From assembly GCA_038230655.1 (NCBI GenBank), contig JBBRMU010000013.1, positions 1-27,683 on the forward strand: a stretch of DNA of 27,683 nt. Direction: 5' to 3'. Numbering within the stretch: position 1 is the first letter of the stretch; each line of letters opens with the position of its first letter. Below, one piece after another: positions 1-7,342 of this stretch. The position numbers and the translations under genes were made by a program. This DNA is from JBBRMU01 sp038230655. Its GTDB lineage: Bacteria > Patescibacteriota > Microgenomatia > UBA1406 > GWC2-37-13. The notes under the pieces were generated by a model. The model did not search any database and had not been told where the DNA came from. It worked only from the letters and a program-made list of their open reading frames with translations.

Positions 1-93
1 CTAATAATATACTGAAACAATTCAACCTAATTACGGATTTCTAAGTAAACATACCTGAATGCTGATTTCTGGAGTATAAAGTCAATAAAATAA

Positions 94-312
94 TTAAGAT
101 GAGTCTCTGGTTTGATCTGAGTTATCTTGTATTTTTAATAAATCTTCTAAGTACTGTGGTCCGTCATCACTATTCAAATTCTGGCTCCTCGTTTGATTTA
201 AGATTTCCTGATGTTGATTCGCTACGCCTTTGAATAACGTATCTAAATTCTCAATTTCATGCAAGGGTTTTTGTAAAATTCCTCGTCTGGTACGAGGTGG
301 TCTCTCTTCCAT
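94..312 (-). CDS. Small hypothetical protein (72 aa)
   Basis: Unrecognised, soluble, charged protein with no membrane segment or known motif. It is rich in Q, N, D and E, with a basic N-terminus (PPRTRR at residues 5-10), and is probably helical or partly disordered. The evidence that it is real is the promoter geometry. A TATAAT box on the minus strand (322-327) lies 9 nt before the ATG, the same leaderless arrangement seen for many genes here. It is divergent from the pyrophosphatase gene at 375, and the two share a 62-nt intergenic region. Function unknown. Confidence 0.45.
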   Translation of the reverse strand: MEERPPRTRRGILQKPLHEIENLDTLFKGVANQHQEILNQTRSQNLNSDDGPQYLEDLLKIQDNSDQTRDSS

Positions 313-374
313 ATGAATGTTATTATATAACAGAATTATCTTAATGCTTTATTATTGTTATAATTAGATTTACT

Positions 375-932
375 ATGAACAGCCCTACACTCTACTACAT
401 CACTTCAAATGACCGTAAAGTTGCAGTTGCTCAGAAATTTTTAAGTAAATTCGGATTTAAGGTTGAAAAGAAGACGGCTGAAGTGATTGAAATTCAGTCT
501 GAAAATATAGAACAGATTGCAGTATATAAAGCACAAATGGCATATAAACAGCTTAAACATCCTTTATTTGTCAACGATGCTGGCTGGTATATTCCGGCAT
601 ACAATGGTTTTCCCGGCCCCTTTATGAAGTATGTAGGTGAGTGGTTCACGGCTGAGGATTTTTTACATTTAATGAGTAATAAAGAGGACAGGAGGATTCA
701 GTTTAAAGAGTATATATGTTTCATAGATGAAAATGGGTATAAAACGTTTATTCAGAAAAAAGAGGGTCAGTTTATAACTGAAAAAAGAGGTAAAAAAGCC
801 TATCAACCTCTCGACCAAGTAGTGACTCTTTCTCCAACCGGTAAAACTATTGCAGAGTGTTGGGATGAGGGCATCTCCTCGGCTGGTCACTATACTATGT
901 GGGAAGATATAGCTGAGTGGTTGAGAAAGTAG
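375..932 (+). CDS. Non-canonical purine NTP pyrophosphatase, Ham1/RdgB family
   Basis: 185 aa, close to the usual 190-200 aa of the family. These enzymes hydrolyse XTP, dITP and ITP to monophosphates and keep deaminated purines out of nucleic acids. The family's phosphate-binding start is visible as TSNDRKVAVA (residues 10-19, equivalent to the T/SxNxxK motif). The central signature appears as VNDAGWYIPAYNGFPGPFMK (about 66-85), where most members have DSGL; the loop FPGPF and the following tyrosine are typical. The region DEGISSAGHYTMW near the C-terminus corresponds to the substrate-specificity helix. A TATAAT box at 359-364 ends 10 nt before the ATG and there is no Shine-Dalgarno sequence, so the mRNA is probably leaderless. 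The gene converges with the minus-strand gene at 1022. The divergence from RdgB leaves the exact substrate uncertain. Confidence 0.82.
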   Translation: MNSPTLYYITSNDRKVAVAQKFLSKFGFKVEKKTAEVIEIQSENIEQIAVYKAQMAYKQLKHPLFVNDAGWYIPAYNGFPGPFMKYVGEWFTAEDFLHLMSNKEDRRIQFKEYICFIDENGYKTFIQKKEGQFITEKRGKKAYQPLDQVVTLSPTGKTIAECWDEGISSAGHYTMWEDIAEWLRK

Positions 933-1021
933 ATCAACGTAAGTAAATAGTTTTTTCTTCTTCCTTTTAATTCTTAAAAAAGAAGGTACCTATCCCTCAA
1001 TTTTTGTTACAACTAGTGTCA

Positions 1022-1531
1022 TTATTTATAGAATATAATTTTTTCATTTGTTTGTTTTAATATTTTATTATTTTGTATCTGGTAGTAATTCTGTTTATTA
1101 GTATTTAACACACTTTGAAATGAAGCAAAATAGGGCGTGCCCTGTAATGGATAAATAATATTTACAATATTCTCAACTGAAGCTGTTTGTTTATTTATTG
1201 TTAAATAACTTTTTTTTGTATCAGAATTAATTTCTCCTACATACAACTTATTATTTATTACAGTTAAAGTTGTGAGAATGTTGTTAGGTGGAGATTCATA
1301 AACAGTCCCCCACAAATTCGGTTTTTTTGGATCAATACTAATAAGTATATTAGTATGGCTATCCTGATTTGATCTGAATGTACACATTATTTCATTATTA
1401 CTCTTGATAAAAGCACTATCACAATATTTATCTAAATTGATAGCAGTAAAGAAGCTGGTTTTCTTGTTATAAACAATATTTCCCTGATAATAATCAAGGA
1501 GATTTTCTGCTATTTCCCTCTCTTTTTTCAT
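1022..1531 (-). CDS. Hypothetical protein (169 aa), beta-rich
   Basis: No family recognised. The sequence has a basic N-terminus without a hydrophobic signal, then alternating short hydrophobic strands separated by polar turns (for example ILISIDPKKPNLWGTVY and LTVINNKLYVGEINS). This pattern is seen in beta-propeller or beta-sandwich proteins. Two cysteines (residues 36 and 50) lie in the first third. Composition is very AT-rich, with many N, K, I and Y residues. It could be the remaining part of a larger WD- or PQQ-like repeat protein, but 169 aa is too short for a full propeller. No partner gene lies nearby, and it converges with the pyrophosphatase gene. Function unknown. Confidence 0.55.
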   Translation of the reverse strand: MKKEREIAENLLDYYQGNIVYNKKTSFFTAINLDKYCDSAFIKSNNEIMCTFRSNQDSHTNILISIDPKKPNLWGTVYESPPNNILTTLTVINNKLYVGEINSDTKKSYLTINKQTASVENIVNIIYPLQGTPYFASFQSVLNTNKQNYYQIQNNKILKQTNEKIIFYK

Positions 1532-1706
1532 TGTTTCAAGCTTATAGATAATGGTTAATGGTAGGATTACGTACTAACATTGCGCCGGGTGTTTTTACTT
1601 TTGGGGGAGAGGTAGATTCATAGTAAAGAGGGTGTATATGTAATAAAGATAAAGCCTTCTTTATGAAAAGGTACACGTTGATTTTATACAATTTCCTCTT
1701 TTTTTA

Positions 1707-1715
1707 TGTTACACT
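1707..1715 (+). promoter_or_regulatory. Extended -10 promoter of the metK leader
   Basis: TG-n-TACACT (TG at 1707-1708, hexamer 1710-1715) forms an extended -10 element. Transcription would start near 1721-1723, exactly at the first base of riboswitch stem P1. No good -35 box is visible, which is usual for extended -10 promoters. Confidence 0.4.
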
Positions 1716-1722
1716 GTTGTTT

Positions 1723-1805
1723 GTATCACGAGCGGTGGAGTGGTTCTTCTCTACCCAGCAACCGTGCGGAAAAGCTACGGTGCTCGTCCCCTTTCGGGGA
1801 GATAC
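1723..1805 (+). promoter_or_regulatory. SAM-I-clan riboswitch upstream of metK
   Basis: The metK leader matches the core layout of the SAM-I/SAM-IV riboswitch clan. P1 is GTATC (1723-1727) with GATAC (1801-1805). The junction ACGAG is followed by P2, GGTGGAG (1734-1740) with CTCTACC (1749-1755). The conserved GCAACC lies at 1758-1763. P3 is CCGT (1762-1765) with ACGG (1777-1780). GGTGC (1779-1783) leads into P4, TCCCC (1787-1791) with GGGGA (1796-1800) around a UUUC loop, immediately followed by the closing P1 strand. P2 is short and lacks the kink-turn extension of classic SAM-I, so it may be the SAM-I/IV variant. No U-tract follows, and the AGGA ribosome-binding site is 15 nt downstream, so translational control is more likely than termination. 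Ligand and class are inferred from motif and gene context. Confidence 0.8.
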
Positions 1806-1829
1806 GCCAATTATAATTTAGGAAATACT

Positions 1830-2933
1830 ATGTCTACTATCTATACATCTGAGAGTGTGTGTGCGGGTCACCCTGATAAAATTTGCGATCAAATTTCTGA
1901 TGCGGTGCTAGATGAGGCTTTAAAACAGGATCCTTTTTCTCGTGTAGCTGTTGAAACGATGGTTGGTCAAGATGTTTGTGTGATGATGGGTGAAGTTACC
2001 ACAAAGGCAAAGCTTGATTATGAAAAGATTGCGAGAAAAGAGATAAAACGGCTCGGATATGTTGATGAAAATTATGGGTTTTCTGAAAAATCGAAGTTTG
2101 AATTATATGTTCATACTCAGTCGAGGGAGATTGCACAGGGAGTTGATGCAGAAGGTGCTGGCGACCAGGGTATGATGTATGGTTTTGCCTGTAATGATAC
2201 GACTGTTCTCATGCCAATGCCAATTTTAATGGCTCACCGTCTTTCACAGCGGGTTGATGAAGCCCGGGAAAAGAAGTCTATTCCCTATCTTCGCCCGGAT
2301 GGCAAAACACAGGTTTCTATTAACTACGAAAATGATAAGCCGGTGAGTATTGATAGTATTGTGATTGCTGTCCCGCATGAAGAGGATGTTGAGTTGGGTC
2401 AGGTTAAAGAAGATTTACTTGAGAAAATTGTTCTTCCTATTATTGCAGACTTTCACATTGCTTATAAAGGTATGGACTTTATTGTGAATGGCACTGGTGT
2501 GTGGCATCGGGGTGGTCCGGCAAGTGATACTGGTTTAACGGGGAGAAAAATTATTGTTGATACCTACGGTGGAATGGGGCGGATTGGTGGCGGGGCATTT
2601 TCTGGTAAGGATCCGACGAAGGTTGATAGATCAGGTGCCTATGCAGCCAGATACCTGGCTAAGAATATTGTCGCAAATTGTCTGGCTGATAAATGTGAAG
2701 TCCGACTCGCCTACTTCATCGGTGCCAAAAAGCCGGTTATGTTGGAAGCCGACACCTTTGGCACAGCCAAAAAGTCAGATCAAGTAATTAAGGACTTTAT
2801 GAAACAAACACTGGATACCTCAGTTCATGGAATTATTGAAGGTCTCAATTTGCGACGACCAATGTACAGAAAAACTGCGGCATATGGGCATTTTGGTAAG
2901 GATGGGCTGCCGTGGGAAAAAGTTATGTCTTAA
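1830..2933 (+). CDS. metK: S-adenosylmethionine synthetase
   Basis: Makes S-adenosylmethionine from methionine and ATP in the cytosol. It supplies the methyltransferase at 23376 and the radical-SAM enzyme at 18883, as well as all other SAM users. 367 aa, slightly shorter than E. coli MetK (384). Signature motifs include GHPDK (residues 13-17, ATP binding), GAGDQGMMYG (about 108-117), and GGGAFSGKDPTKVDRSGAY (about 250-268), which holds the phosphate-binding Lys and Asp. The ATG at 1830 is preferred because it follows AGGA at suitable spacing and matches the family N-terminus. The same frame stays open upstream to a GTG at 1740, but that stretch is the riboswitch. Expression is probably repressed by SAM through the leader at 1723-1805. 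Confidence 0.97.
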   Translation: MSTIYTSESVCAGHPDKICDQISDAVLDEALKQDPFSRVAVETMVGQDVCVMMGEVTTKAKLDYEKIARKEIKRLGYVDENYGFSEKSKFELYVHTQSREIAQGVDAEGAGDQGMMYGFACNDTTVLMPMPILMAHRLSQRVDEAREKKSIPYLRPDGKTQVSINYENDKPVSIDSIVIAVPHEEDVELGQVKEDLLEKIVLPIIADFHIAYKGMDFIVNGTGVWHRGGPASDTGLTGRKIIVDTYGGMGRIGGGAFSGKDPTKVDRSGAYAARYLAKNIVANCLADKCEVRLAYFIGAKKPVMLEADTFGTAKKSDQVIKDFMKQTLDTSVHGIIEGLNLRRPMYRKTAAYGHFGKDGLPWEKVMS

Positions 2934-3106
2934 GAATACGGGTAATTTTGAGATTCACGTATCCAAATACCGTCTTAGGTGGACAGGAAGCAATTCTATC
3001 TTTAAAAAATATACCTATCAAAGAGGAAGTGTCTGCTCTATAGGAATAAGTAAATTGCCTGGGGACATTACAAAACATTTTATCACCTGCAATATATTCA
3101 ATTTAT

Positions 3107-4690
3107 TTACCCTTTTAAAGATGACTTGATCAAATTGTTAAACATATCTATTACCTGCGCCAACCGTAGTACTTCTTCCGATCCGCTTTTGACATTTCTC
3201 CCTCTCACAACACTTTCTTCATCAATCTCTTCAATCGTCGATGGCCTGAGAGTATACTCTTCCATATCTTCTTCAAGTGTTAGATAAGTTATCGTTATTA
3301 CGAGGTTTTTCTTGATTGCCTCTTTAATAATTTTCTCCTTATCAGATGGCGAGAGCCGCCAGGAGGCGACGTACTTTTTTATCTGTATTAAAAATTTCTT
3401 AACTTTATCATCCGTCATAATATCAAAGTGTTGAATAGGGCGGTTTAGGACAATACCTTCAAGCGTTCTGCATCTACTTAAGGCAACATATACCTGACCA
3501 TTCGCAAATGCCCTACCTTCCATCCAGATAATTGCCTTATCAAACGTCTGACCCTGACTCTTATGAATTGTAATTGCCCATGCCAGTTTAATCGGAAACT
3601 GAGTATAAGAGCCAATAATTTCTTTTATAATTTTTTGTTTCGTTTTATCAAAAAAGTATTTGTAGTAACTCCAAATATACCTCATAATAACGTAGTCTCG
3701 GCCACTATCAAGACGCACATGAATTGCATCCTTATCAATTTTCACAACTACACCCAACGTACCATTTATCCACCGCTTATCAGTATCATTATTTAAAAGC
3801 ATAATTCTCGACCCCACTTTTAACCGAATATCCAGGGCCGTTGGAAATAATTTTTCCGGAAAGTCACCCTCCACTTTACCAATAAACGAGCGCTCAGGTT
3901 CATCAATCAGATTTAAATTATTCGAGTTAATCCGTTCTGCAGTATCATTTCTTGTAGTCAAATAAATATGATCGTCTTTCGTATCTGTAATATATTCATC
4001 AAACTGGCGGTTTATTGTATCAAGATCATAGTCATCAACCTTTTTTTTTCTAATTTTATCGAGTAAAGTAATAAAGTCTTCATCTTTCTGCCTGAAAACC
4101 TTCGTTAACTCCACAAACTCAATGATTTGTTCAGGTAATTTAAGTAACTCACCAAATATCCAGGAACTAAAAAAGTAGGGAGATTCATAGTTTTTATACA
4201 AAAGTTCTTTTTCATCACCCGTTACAACAGGCTCCAGTTGATATAAATCACCAAACAACACAATCTGCACTCCACCAAAGGGTTTGAGGCTTCTTCTGGC
4301 TCTCTTCAGGAAAATATCAATACAGTCAAGAAGATCAGCCCGCAGCATCGAGACCTCATCAATTACTAGCAACTCCAATTTTTCATACATCTCATTCTGA
4401 TTTCTCATTCCTTGTTTCTCCGCTTCTTCATACAAAATACCGGGCTTGAATTTAAAGAAGGAATGTACCGTCTGTCCCCCAACATTCACCGTAGCAATAC
4501 CTGTAGGAGCAAGAATCACATACTTTTTCCTAGTTTCTTTACAAAGTTTTCTCAGTAATGTAGATTTACCAGTCCCCGCCCTCCCTAAAACTAAAAGAAG
4601 TTTGTTTGAAGACTCAATATCGCCATAAATTTCTGAGATATCCCTTGTGACTTTTGCAATTTTGTTAGGAAGAATCTTGTCCAAAAACAT
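3107..4690 (-). CDS. PIF1-family DNA helicase with C-terminal WYL-like domain
   Basis: A superfamily 1B 5'-3' DNA helicase, ATP-driven, likely acting in replication, recombination or G-quadruplex removal. Visible motifs are Walker A GRAGTGKST (residues 36-44), motif Ia TGIATVNVGG (62-71), Walker B LLVIDEVSM (107-115), motif III FGDLYQLEPV, the arginine-finger region TKVFRQKD, and the C-terminal UvrD-like block WAITIHKSQGQTFDKA followed by ALSRCR. After the helicase core (about residue 430) comes a module with WYL-like pattern (ITITYLTLEEDMEEYTLRP, then a charged RGRNVKSGSEEVLRL segment). WYL domains fused to bacterial PIF1 are known from Thermotoga, where they bind single-stranded DNA. A TACAAT -10 (4697-4702, minus) is 6 nt before the ATG, so translation is likely leaderless. 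The gene converges with metK. Confidence 0.88.
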   Translation of the reverse strand: MFLDKILPNKIAKVTRDISEIYGDIESSNKLLLVLGRAGTGKSTLLRKLCKETRKKYVILAPTGIATVNVGGQTVHSFFKFKPGILYEEAEKQGMRNQNEMYEKLELLVIDEVSMLRADLLDCIDIFLKRARRSLKPFGGVQIVLFGDLYQLEPVVTGDEKELLYKNYESPYFFSSWIFGELLKLPEQIIEFVELTKVFRQKDEDFITLLDKIRKKKVDDYDLDTINRQFDEYITDTKDDHIYLTTRNDTAERINSNNLNLIDEPERSFIGKVEGDFPEKLFPTALDIRLKVGSRIMLLNNDTDKRWINGTLGVVVKIDKDAIHVRLDSGRDYVIMRYIWSYYKYFFDKTKQKIIKEIIGSYTQFPIKLAWAITIHKSQGQTFDKAIIWMEGRAFANGQVYVALSRCRTLEGIVLNRPIQHFDIMTDDKVKKFLIQIKKYVASWRLSPSDKEKIIKEAIKKNLVITITYLTLEEDMEEYTLRPSTIEEIDEESVVRGRNVKSGSEEVLRLAQVIDMFNNLIKSSLKG

Positions 4691-4743
4691 GTATATATTG
4701 TAGCAATAAATGAAGAATAAAACGATCGTTTATACGAATGCAT

Positions 4744-5322
4744 TTATTTGTCCGGGCCTATTGTGTCAGATCTAGGTTCACTGGGATAATGAGGCACTTG
4801 GTAGTAGGGAATAGGAGGCTGGCCGCTTGGGATTAAAACATCTCTATTTATATCTCTAGAAATCCTATTGACATAAGACCAATACACACCATCGCTGAGA
4901 CGAGGATGTTTGTGAAAATAGGTTGTAGTAATTAATTCACCTTCAGAGTTTAACGATTGATGAGAACGAATTAAAGCTGGAAAATATATAAAATTTTTAT
5001 TAAATAAATTATAGATAGGAAAAGGATATTCTGGATCATGTATATTTTTTGTTTGATTATCTGCTATCAACCAGTTTCGGAGAAATGCCTGACCGTGATC
5101 TAAGTCTCGTGACACAAGTACATCTGGCATTACCTCATAGAGTCCAATGACCTCACTGTGTATACTCTTATCTTGAGATATCTGTTGCTTATATGCAGCT
5201 AAATGTTCAGTAGATAGAGTTTGCCATTCTTCTTTGTCAGAAGGATCTGTTTTCTGCTCGTCTTGAAGATATAATGCTTGGGTATCGTAGTATAACTTAA
5301 AAAGCTCAACTGCTTCTTTCAT
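4744..5322 (-). CDS. Hypothetical protein, paralogue A of a local two-member family (192 aa)
   Basis: No known family recognised. It is soluble, acidic in the N-terminal third and proline-rich at the C-terminus. Alignment by eye to the protein at 6172-6705 shows shared ancestry. MPxxL (65-69) is followed at the same distance by LDHGQAFLRNWLIADNQ (74-90), versus IDSSQANLRLALIAQQQ in the paralogue. Near the C-terminus WSYVNRISRDINR (148-160) matches WAHVNRLFSDVNK, followed by a PPIPYY-type motif (169-174). Invariant W, N-R, D, N, PP and Y suggest a folded domain ending in a proline-aromatic tail. Start choice: a consensus promoter sits directly upstream and there is no Shine-Dalgarno sequence, so the ATG at 5322 is probably the leaderless start. 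Function unknown. Confidence 0.7.
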   Translation of the reverse strand: MKEAVELFKLYYDTQALYLQDEQKTDPSDKEEWQTLSTEHLAAYKQQISQDKSIHSEVIGLYEVMPDVLVSRDLDHGQAFLRNWLIADNQTKNIHDPEYPFPIYNLFNKNFIYFPALIRSHQSLNSEGELITTTYFHKHPRLSDGVYWSYVNRISRDINRDVLIPSGQPPIPYYQVPHYPSEPRSDTIGPDK

Positions 5323-5331
5323 TACTTTTTA

Positions 5332-5359
5332 ATTATAGTTTTAATGAACTATTTGTCAA
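5332..5359 (-). promoter_or_regulatory. Consensus promoter of paralogue A
   Basis: Reading the minus strand, TTGACA (5354-5359), a 16-nt spacer, and TATAAT (5332-5337), then 9 nt to the ATG at 5322. Both hexamers are perfect consensus. Transcription should begin within a few bases of the start codon, giving a leaderless mRNA. The paralogue at 6705 has the identical 6-16-6-9 geometry. Confidence 0.8.
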
Positions 5360-5400
5360 TAGATTATTATAACTCGCATGCGATAGATTTTAAGAACGGA

Positions 5401-5496
5401 ATGATGGTGTTTGAGTGGACAGATAGAAGATGCCCGAAGGCAAGCGATGACCGGAAGGGTCATCAACTATCTTTATGTCGCATCGCGCACCATCAT
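5401..5496. ncRNA. Candidate structured RNA or palindromic element, strand unknown
   Basis: A 96-nt stretch in the gap between two minus-strand genes folds almost completely. The outer stem is ATGATGGTG (5401-5409) with CACCATCAT (5488-5496), 9 perfect pairs. The inner stem is GAC-AGATAG (5418-5426) with CTATCT (5467-5472) and GTC (5477-5479). Inside are two hairpins: TGCC-CGAA-GGCA (5431-5442) and GATGACC-GGAAG-GGTCATC (5446-5464). An adjacent 10-bp palindrome TCGCATGCGA lies at 5374-5383, and alternative pairings exist. On the minus strand the element begins 32 nt after the stop of the 5528 gene and lies upstream of the paralogue A promoter. It could be a small RNA, a 3'-UTR structure or a non-autonomous mobile palindrome. 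It matches no RNA family I recognise. Confidence 0.45.
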
Positions 5497-5527
5497 CTTC
5501 TTCTTTCAGGCACTTTAAGACAGCTTG

Positions 5528-6052
5528 TTAAATAAGTGATAAATTAGGAAACTTGGAAGAGTCAATAAACGCTGATTGTTTAGCAAGCACTGACTCTGCC
5601 CGTGTCCGCAGAATTGCGACAAGGTGAGAGGAAGTTCGCCTGCAAATTTTATCATCGTTATATGGTTCTACGCCTGAGAAAGATATTACTATCCCTTTCA
5701 GGTAGATCGCGCCGGCATATCTGCAGTCACCATCTCTCAGACGCCATGGTTCCTTATCAACTATCTCCATAGTGTCCCTTTTCTCACGCCATGCTAGTCT
5801 GGCTTTGGCCTTAGCAATGTCCTGGTATGGCTTGTCTTTTGGCCAGTCATCGACATTTAGTTTTCCGGCGGCAAGAACTGCATTTTCGAAACCATCATCA
5901 GATGGATCAAATGGCTGTGTTGCATCGAGTATGTACATAAAACCAACATGCGGCATTATCTTTTGTACGATACCGTCTGCGCTAAGTTGATTAAGATAGT
6001 CTTCAGCGAACTGAAGCATTTCTTCTGCCAGGGATTCATCAAAAAAAAGCAT
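5528..6052 (-). CDS. Hypothetical protein, possibly GlcG/HbpS-like fold (174 aa)
   Basis: No firm assignment. A segment resembles the GlcG/HbpS (heme-degrading/heme-binding) pattern: FENAVLAAGKLN, then a helix with DIAKAKARLAWREKRDT, and a late strand-turn block GAIYLKGIVISFSGVEPYNDDKI that recalls the family's G-G-x-P-I-x-x-x-G-x-x-x-G-A-I-G-V-S-G signature. The match is partial, so this is only a suggestion. The ATG at 6052 is chosen over the in-frame ATGs at 6058 and 6088 because AAAGGAG lies 6 nt before it; at 6058 the site would abut the codon. A TATAAT box (6107-6112, minus) implies a leader of about 48 nt. Composition is less AT-rich than its two neighbours, which are paralogues of each other, so this gene may have been inserted between them. 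Confidence 0.65.
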   Translation of the reverse strand: MLFFDESLAEEMLQFAEDYLNQLSADGIVQKIMPHVGFMYILDATQPFDPSDDGFENAVLAAGKLNVDDWPKDKPYQDIAKAKARLAWREKRDTMEIVDKEPWRLRDGDCRYAGAIYLKGIVISFSGVEPYNDDKICRRTSSHLVAILRTRAESVLAKQSAFIDSSKFPNLSLI

Positions 6053-6171
6053 CACCATCTCCTTTGTATGTAAGCTGCCAAAGTGCAAGAAAGAATTCTT
6101 GAAGGTATTATAACATATTATAAGATAAGAATTGAGACTAGGCTTATCTTAAAGTAATTACAGAATTTAGG

Positions 6172-6705
6172 TTAATGACGTTCATTTGAGTAGAGCGGCA
6201 TTGGAGGGTAACAATATTTTCTGAGATGTTTATTAACATCTGAAAATAATCTATTTACATGAGCCCAGGTTGAGTTTACATTTATACCATCCGGTGATTG
6301 AAGTAGATAGAGGTCAACATTAAAGGTGTCTTTTTTACCAGGAGCAAATGAATAGAAAAATGAGATAGGAGAAATATCAAATATCTCTGGAAGCGACTTG
6401 CTAAATGATAGCGGCGTCTCAACTTCTTTGAAGTACTTTTCTTGTTGTTGAGCGATCAATGCTAACCTTAAGTTAGCTTGTGAGGAATCAATTCCTTTCA
6501 TACAAAGGTACTGAGGCATAAATGCAACTGGACTGTCAATCTCTGCAAATTCAGATATATTTGTTACTAATTCTTTACTAATTTCTTCTTTCTTAACATT
6601 ATTCACCGGGAGCCATCTGTCATAAATTGAACCAACAAATTCTTGAGATCTAGATAGATCAATAGGGAGAGTATTTCTATGAAATTCTTCATGAAATGAA
6701 CTCAT
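6172..6705 (-). CDS. Hypothetical protein, paralogue B of a local two-member family (177 aa)
   Basis: Diverged paralogue of the protein at 4744-5322. The shared blocks are MPxxL (63-67), IDSSQANLRLALIAQQQ (72-88) and WAHVNRLFSDVNK (147-159), then PPMPLYS at 167-173, in the same order and with nearly the same spacing. Overall identity looks low outside these blocks. No signal peptide, membrane segment or catalytic motif is evident. Cysteines are few (68, 165) and not shared with A, so metal binding is unlikely. It has its own perfect promoter with the ATG 9 nt after the -10 box, so it is expressed separately from the intervening 5528 gene. Function unknown; the conserved W, NR, D, N and PP residues are the ones to follow in a database search. 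Confidence 0.7.
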   Translation of the reverse strand: MSSFHEEFHRNTLPIDLSRSQEFVGSIYDRWLPVNNVKKEEISKELVTNISEFAEIDSPVAFMPQYLCMKGIDSSQANLRLALIAQQQEKYFKEVETPLSFSKSLPEIFDISPISFFYSFAPGKKDTFNVDLYLLQSPDGINVNSTWAHVNRLFSDVNKHLRKYCYPPMPLYSNERH

Positions 6706-6714
6706 TAAAATATT

Positions 6715-6742
6715 ATTATAGAACTCTCTAGTATGGTGTCAA
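6715..6742 (-). promoter_or_regulatory. Consensus promoter of paralogue B
   Basis: On the minus strand: TTGACA (6737-6742), 16-nt spacer, TATAAT (6715-6720), and 9 nt to the ATG at 6705. The geometry and hexamers are identical to the promoter of paralogue A, while spacer sequences differ. Leaderless transcription is expected. Confidence 0.8.
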
Positions 6743-6795
6743 TAGGCATCAATGTAATCTTTCTGTAAGAGTTTTCATTTTCTACGATTATCTCC

Positions 6796-6824
6796 TTGAC
6801 GGAGCAATAAATAGTTGTTATACT
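6796..6824 (+). promoter_or_regulatory. Promoter of the marR-copper operon
   Basis: TTGACG (6796-6801), 17-nt spacer, TATACT (6819-6824). The large palindrome begins 2 nt after the -10 box and covers the expected start point, so binding there would block transcription. A second TATAAT at 6825-6830 overlaps the palindrome's left edge. Confidence 0.6.
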
Positions 6825-6826
6825 TA

Positions 6827-6858
6827 TAATTAAGTTAGTTAATTATCTAACTTAATTA
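6827..6858 (+). promoter_or_regulatory. Palindromic operator, likely MarR autoregulatory site
   Basis: The arms TAATTAAGTTAG (6827-6838) and CTAACTTAATTA (6847-6858) are perfect 12-nt reverse complements around an 8-nt AT centre. It lies between the -10 box and the marR start codon. MarR-family dimers usually bind 16-20 bp palindromes over their own promoters, so autorepression is inferred. Confidence 0.7.
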
Positions 6859-6867
6859 AGAAAAATT

Positions 6868-7293
6868 ATGAAACTTTACGAATCTGGATTAATTCAAGGA
6901 AGAGCATACCGGGTACTAGAACACCATCTTTCAATAACATTAAAAAAGTTCGACTTACTCATCCCCGAGTGGAAGTTACTTGGAACTATCTCAACTCAAA
7001 GAACTATTCAACCTGCTCAGATGGCTCCCCTTCTTGGTGTATCCCGGCCATTTATTACAAACCTTATAAATTCACTCATTGAAAAAAAACTACTTGAAAG
7101 TACGATCCACAAGGAAGATAAGCGATTTCAGAATATCTCACCGACAAAAAAAGCTGAAAAGTTACTTACTAAGATTGAAGACAAGGTGGGGGTATTGATA
7201 AACTCGCTATTTGAAGGACTAACAGTTGAAGAAAGAACAGTGTATATGAAGGTGTTAATGAAAATTATTATAAACGGAGAAAAATTACGATGA
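6868..7293 (+). CDS. MarR-family transcriptional regulator
   Basis: 141 aa, the normal size for a MarR winged-helix dimer. The helix-turn-helix region is QPAQMAPLLGVSRPFITNLI (about 50-69), with recognition helix SRPFITNLINSL. The wing is HKEDKRFQNISPT, carrying the D-x-R pair typical of the family, and N- and C-terminal helices form the dimerisation region. It should sense a small ligand or redox signal and repress its own promoter through the palindrome at 6827-6858. It is the first gene of a cluster whose next members are exported helical and cupredoxin proteins, so copper or oxidative stress is a plausible signal, though no metal-binding Cys cluster is visible in the regulator itself. No Shine-Dalgarno sequence precedes the ATG. 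The stop is TGA, 49 nt before the next gene. Confidence 0.85.
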   Translation: MKLYESGLIQGRAYRVLEHHLSITLKKFDLLIPEWKLLGTISTQRTIQPAQMAPLLGVSRPFITNLINSLIEKKLLESTIHKEDKRFQNISPTKKAEKLLTKIEDKVGVLINSLFEGLTVEERTVYMKVLMKIIINGEKLR

Positions 7294-7342
7294 GCATACA
7301 GACCACATTACACATTATTTCAATGAAAGGAGGTGAAAATAA

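Noticed and set aside
1740..1829. Upstream extension of the metK frame from a GTG at 1740
   Set aside because: The stretch is the SAM riboswitch, the family N-terminus begins at the ATG at 1830, and that ATG has a ribosome-binding site.
5446..5464. Resemblance of the GGAA-loop hairpin to the signal recognition particle RNA domain
   Set aside because: The flanking internal-loop nucleotides required by SRP RNA are missing; only the loop is similar.
5344..5535. 63-codon plus-strand frame over the structured element
   Set aside because: It has no ribosome-binding site or protein-like conservation pattern; the strong inverted repeats explain the sequence better.
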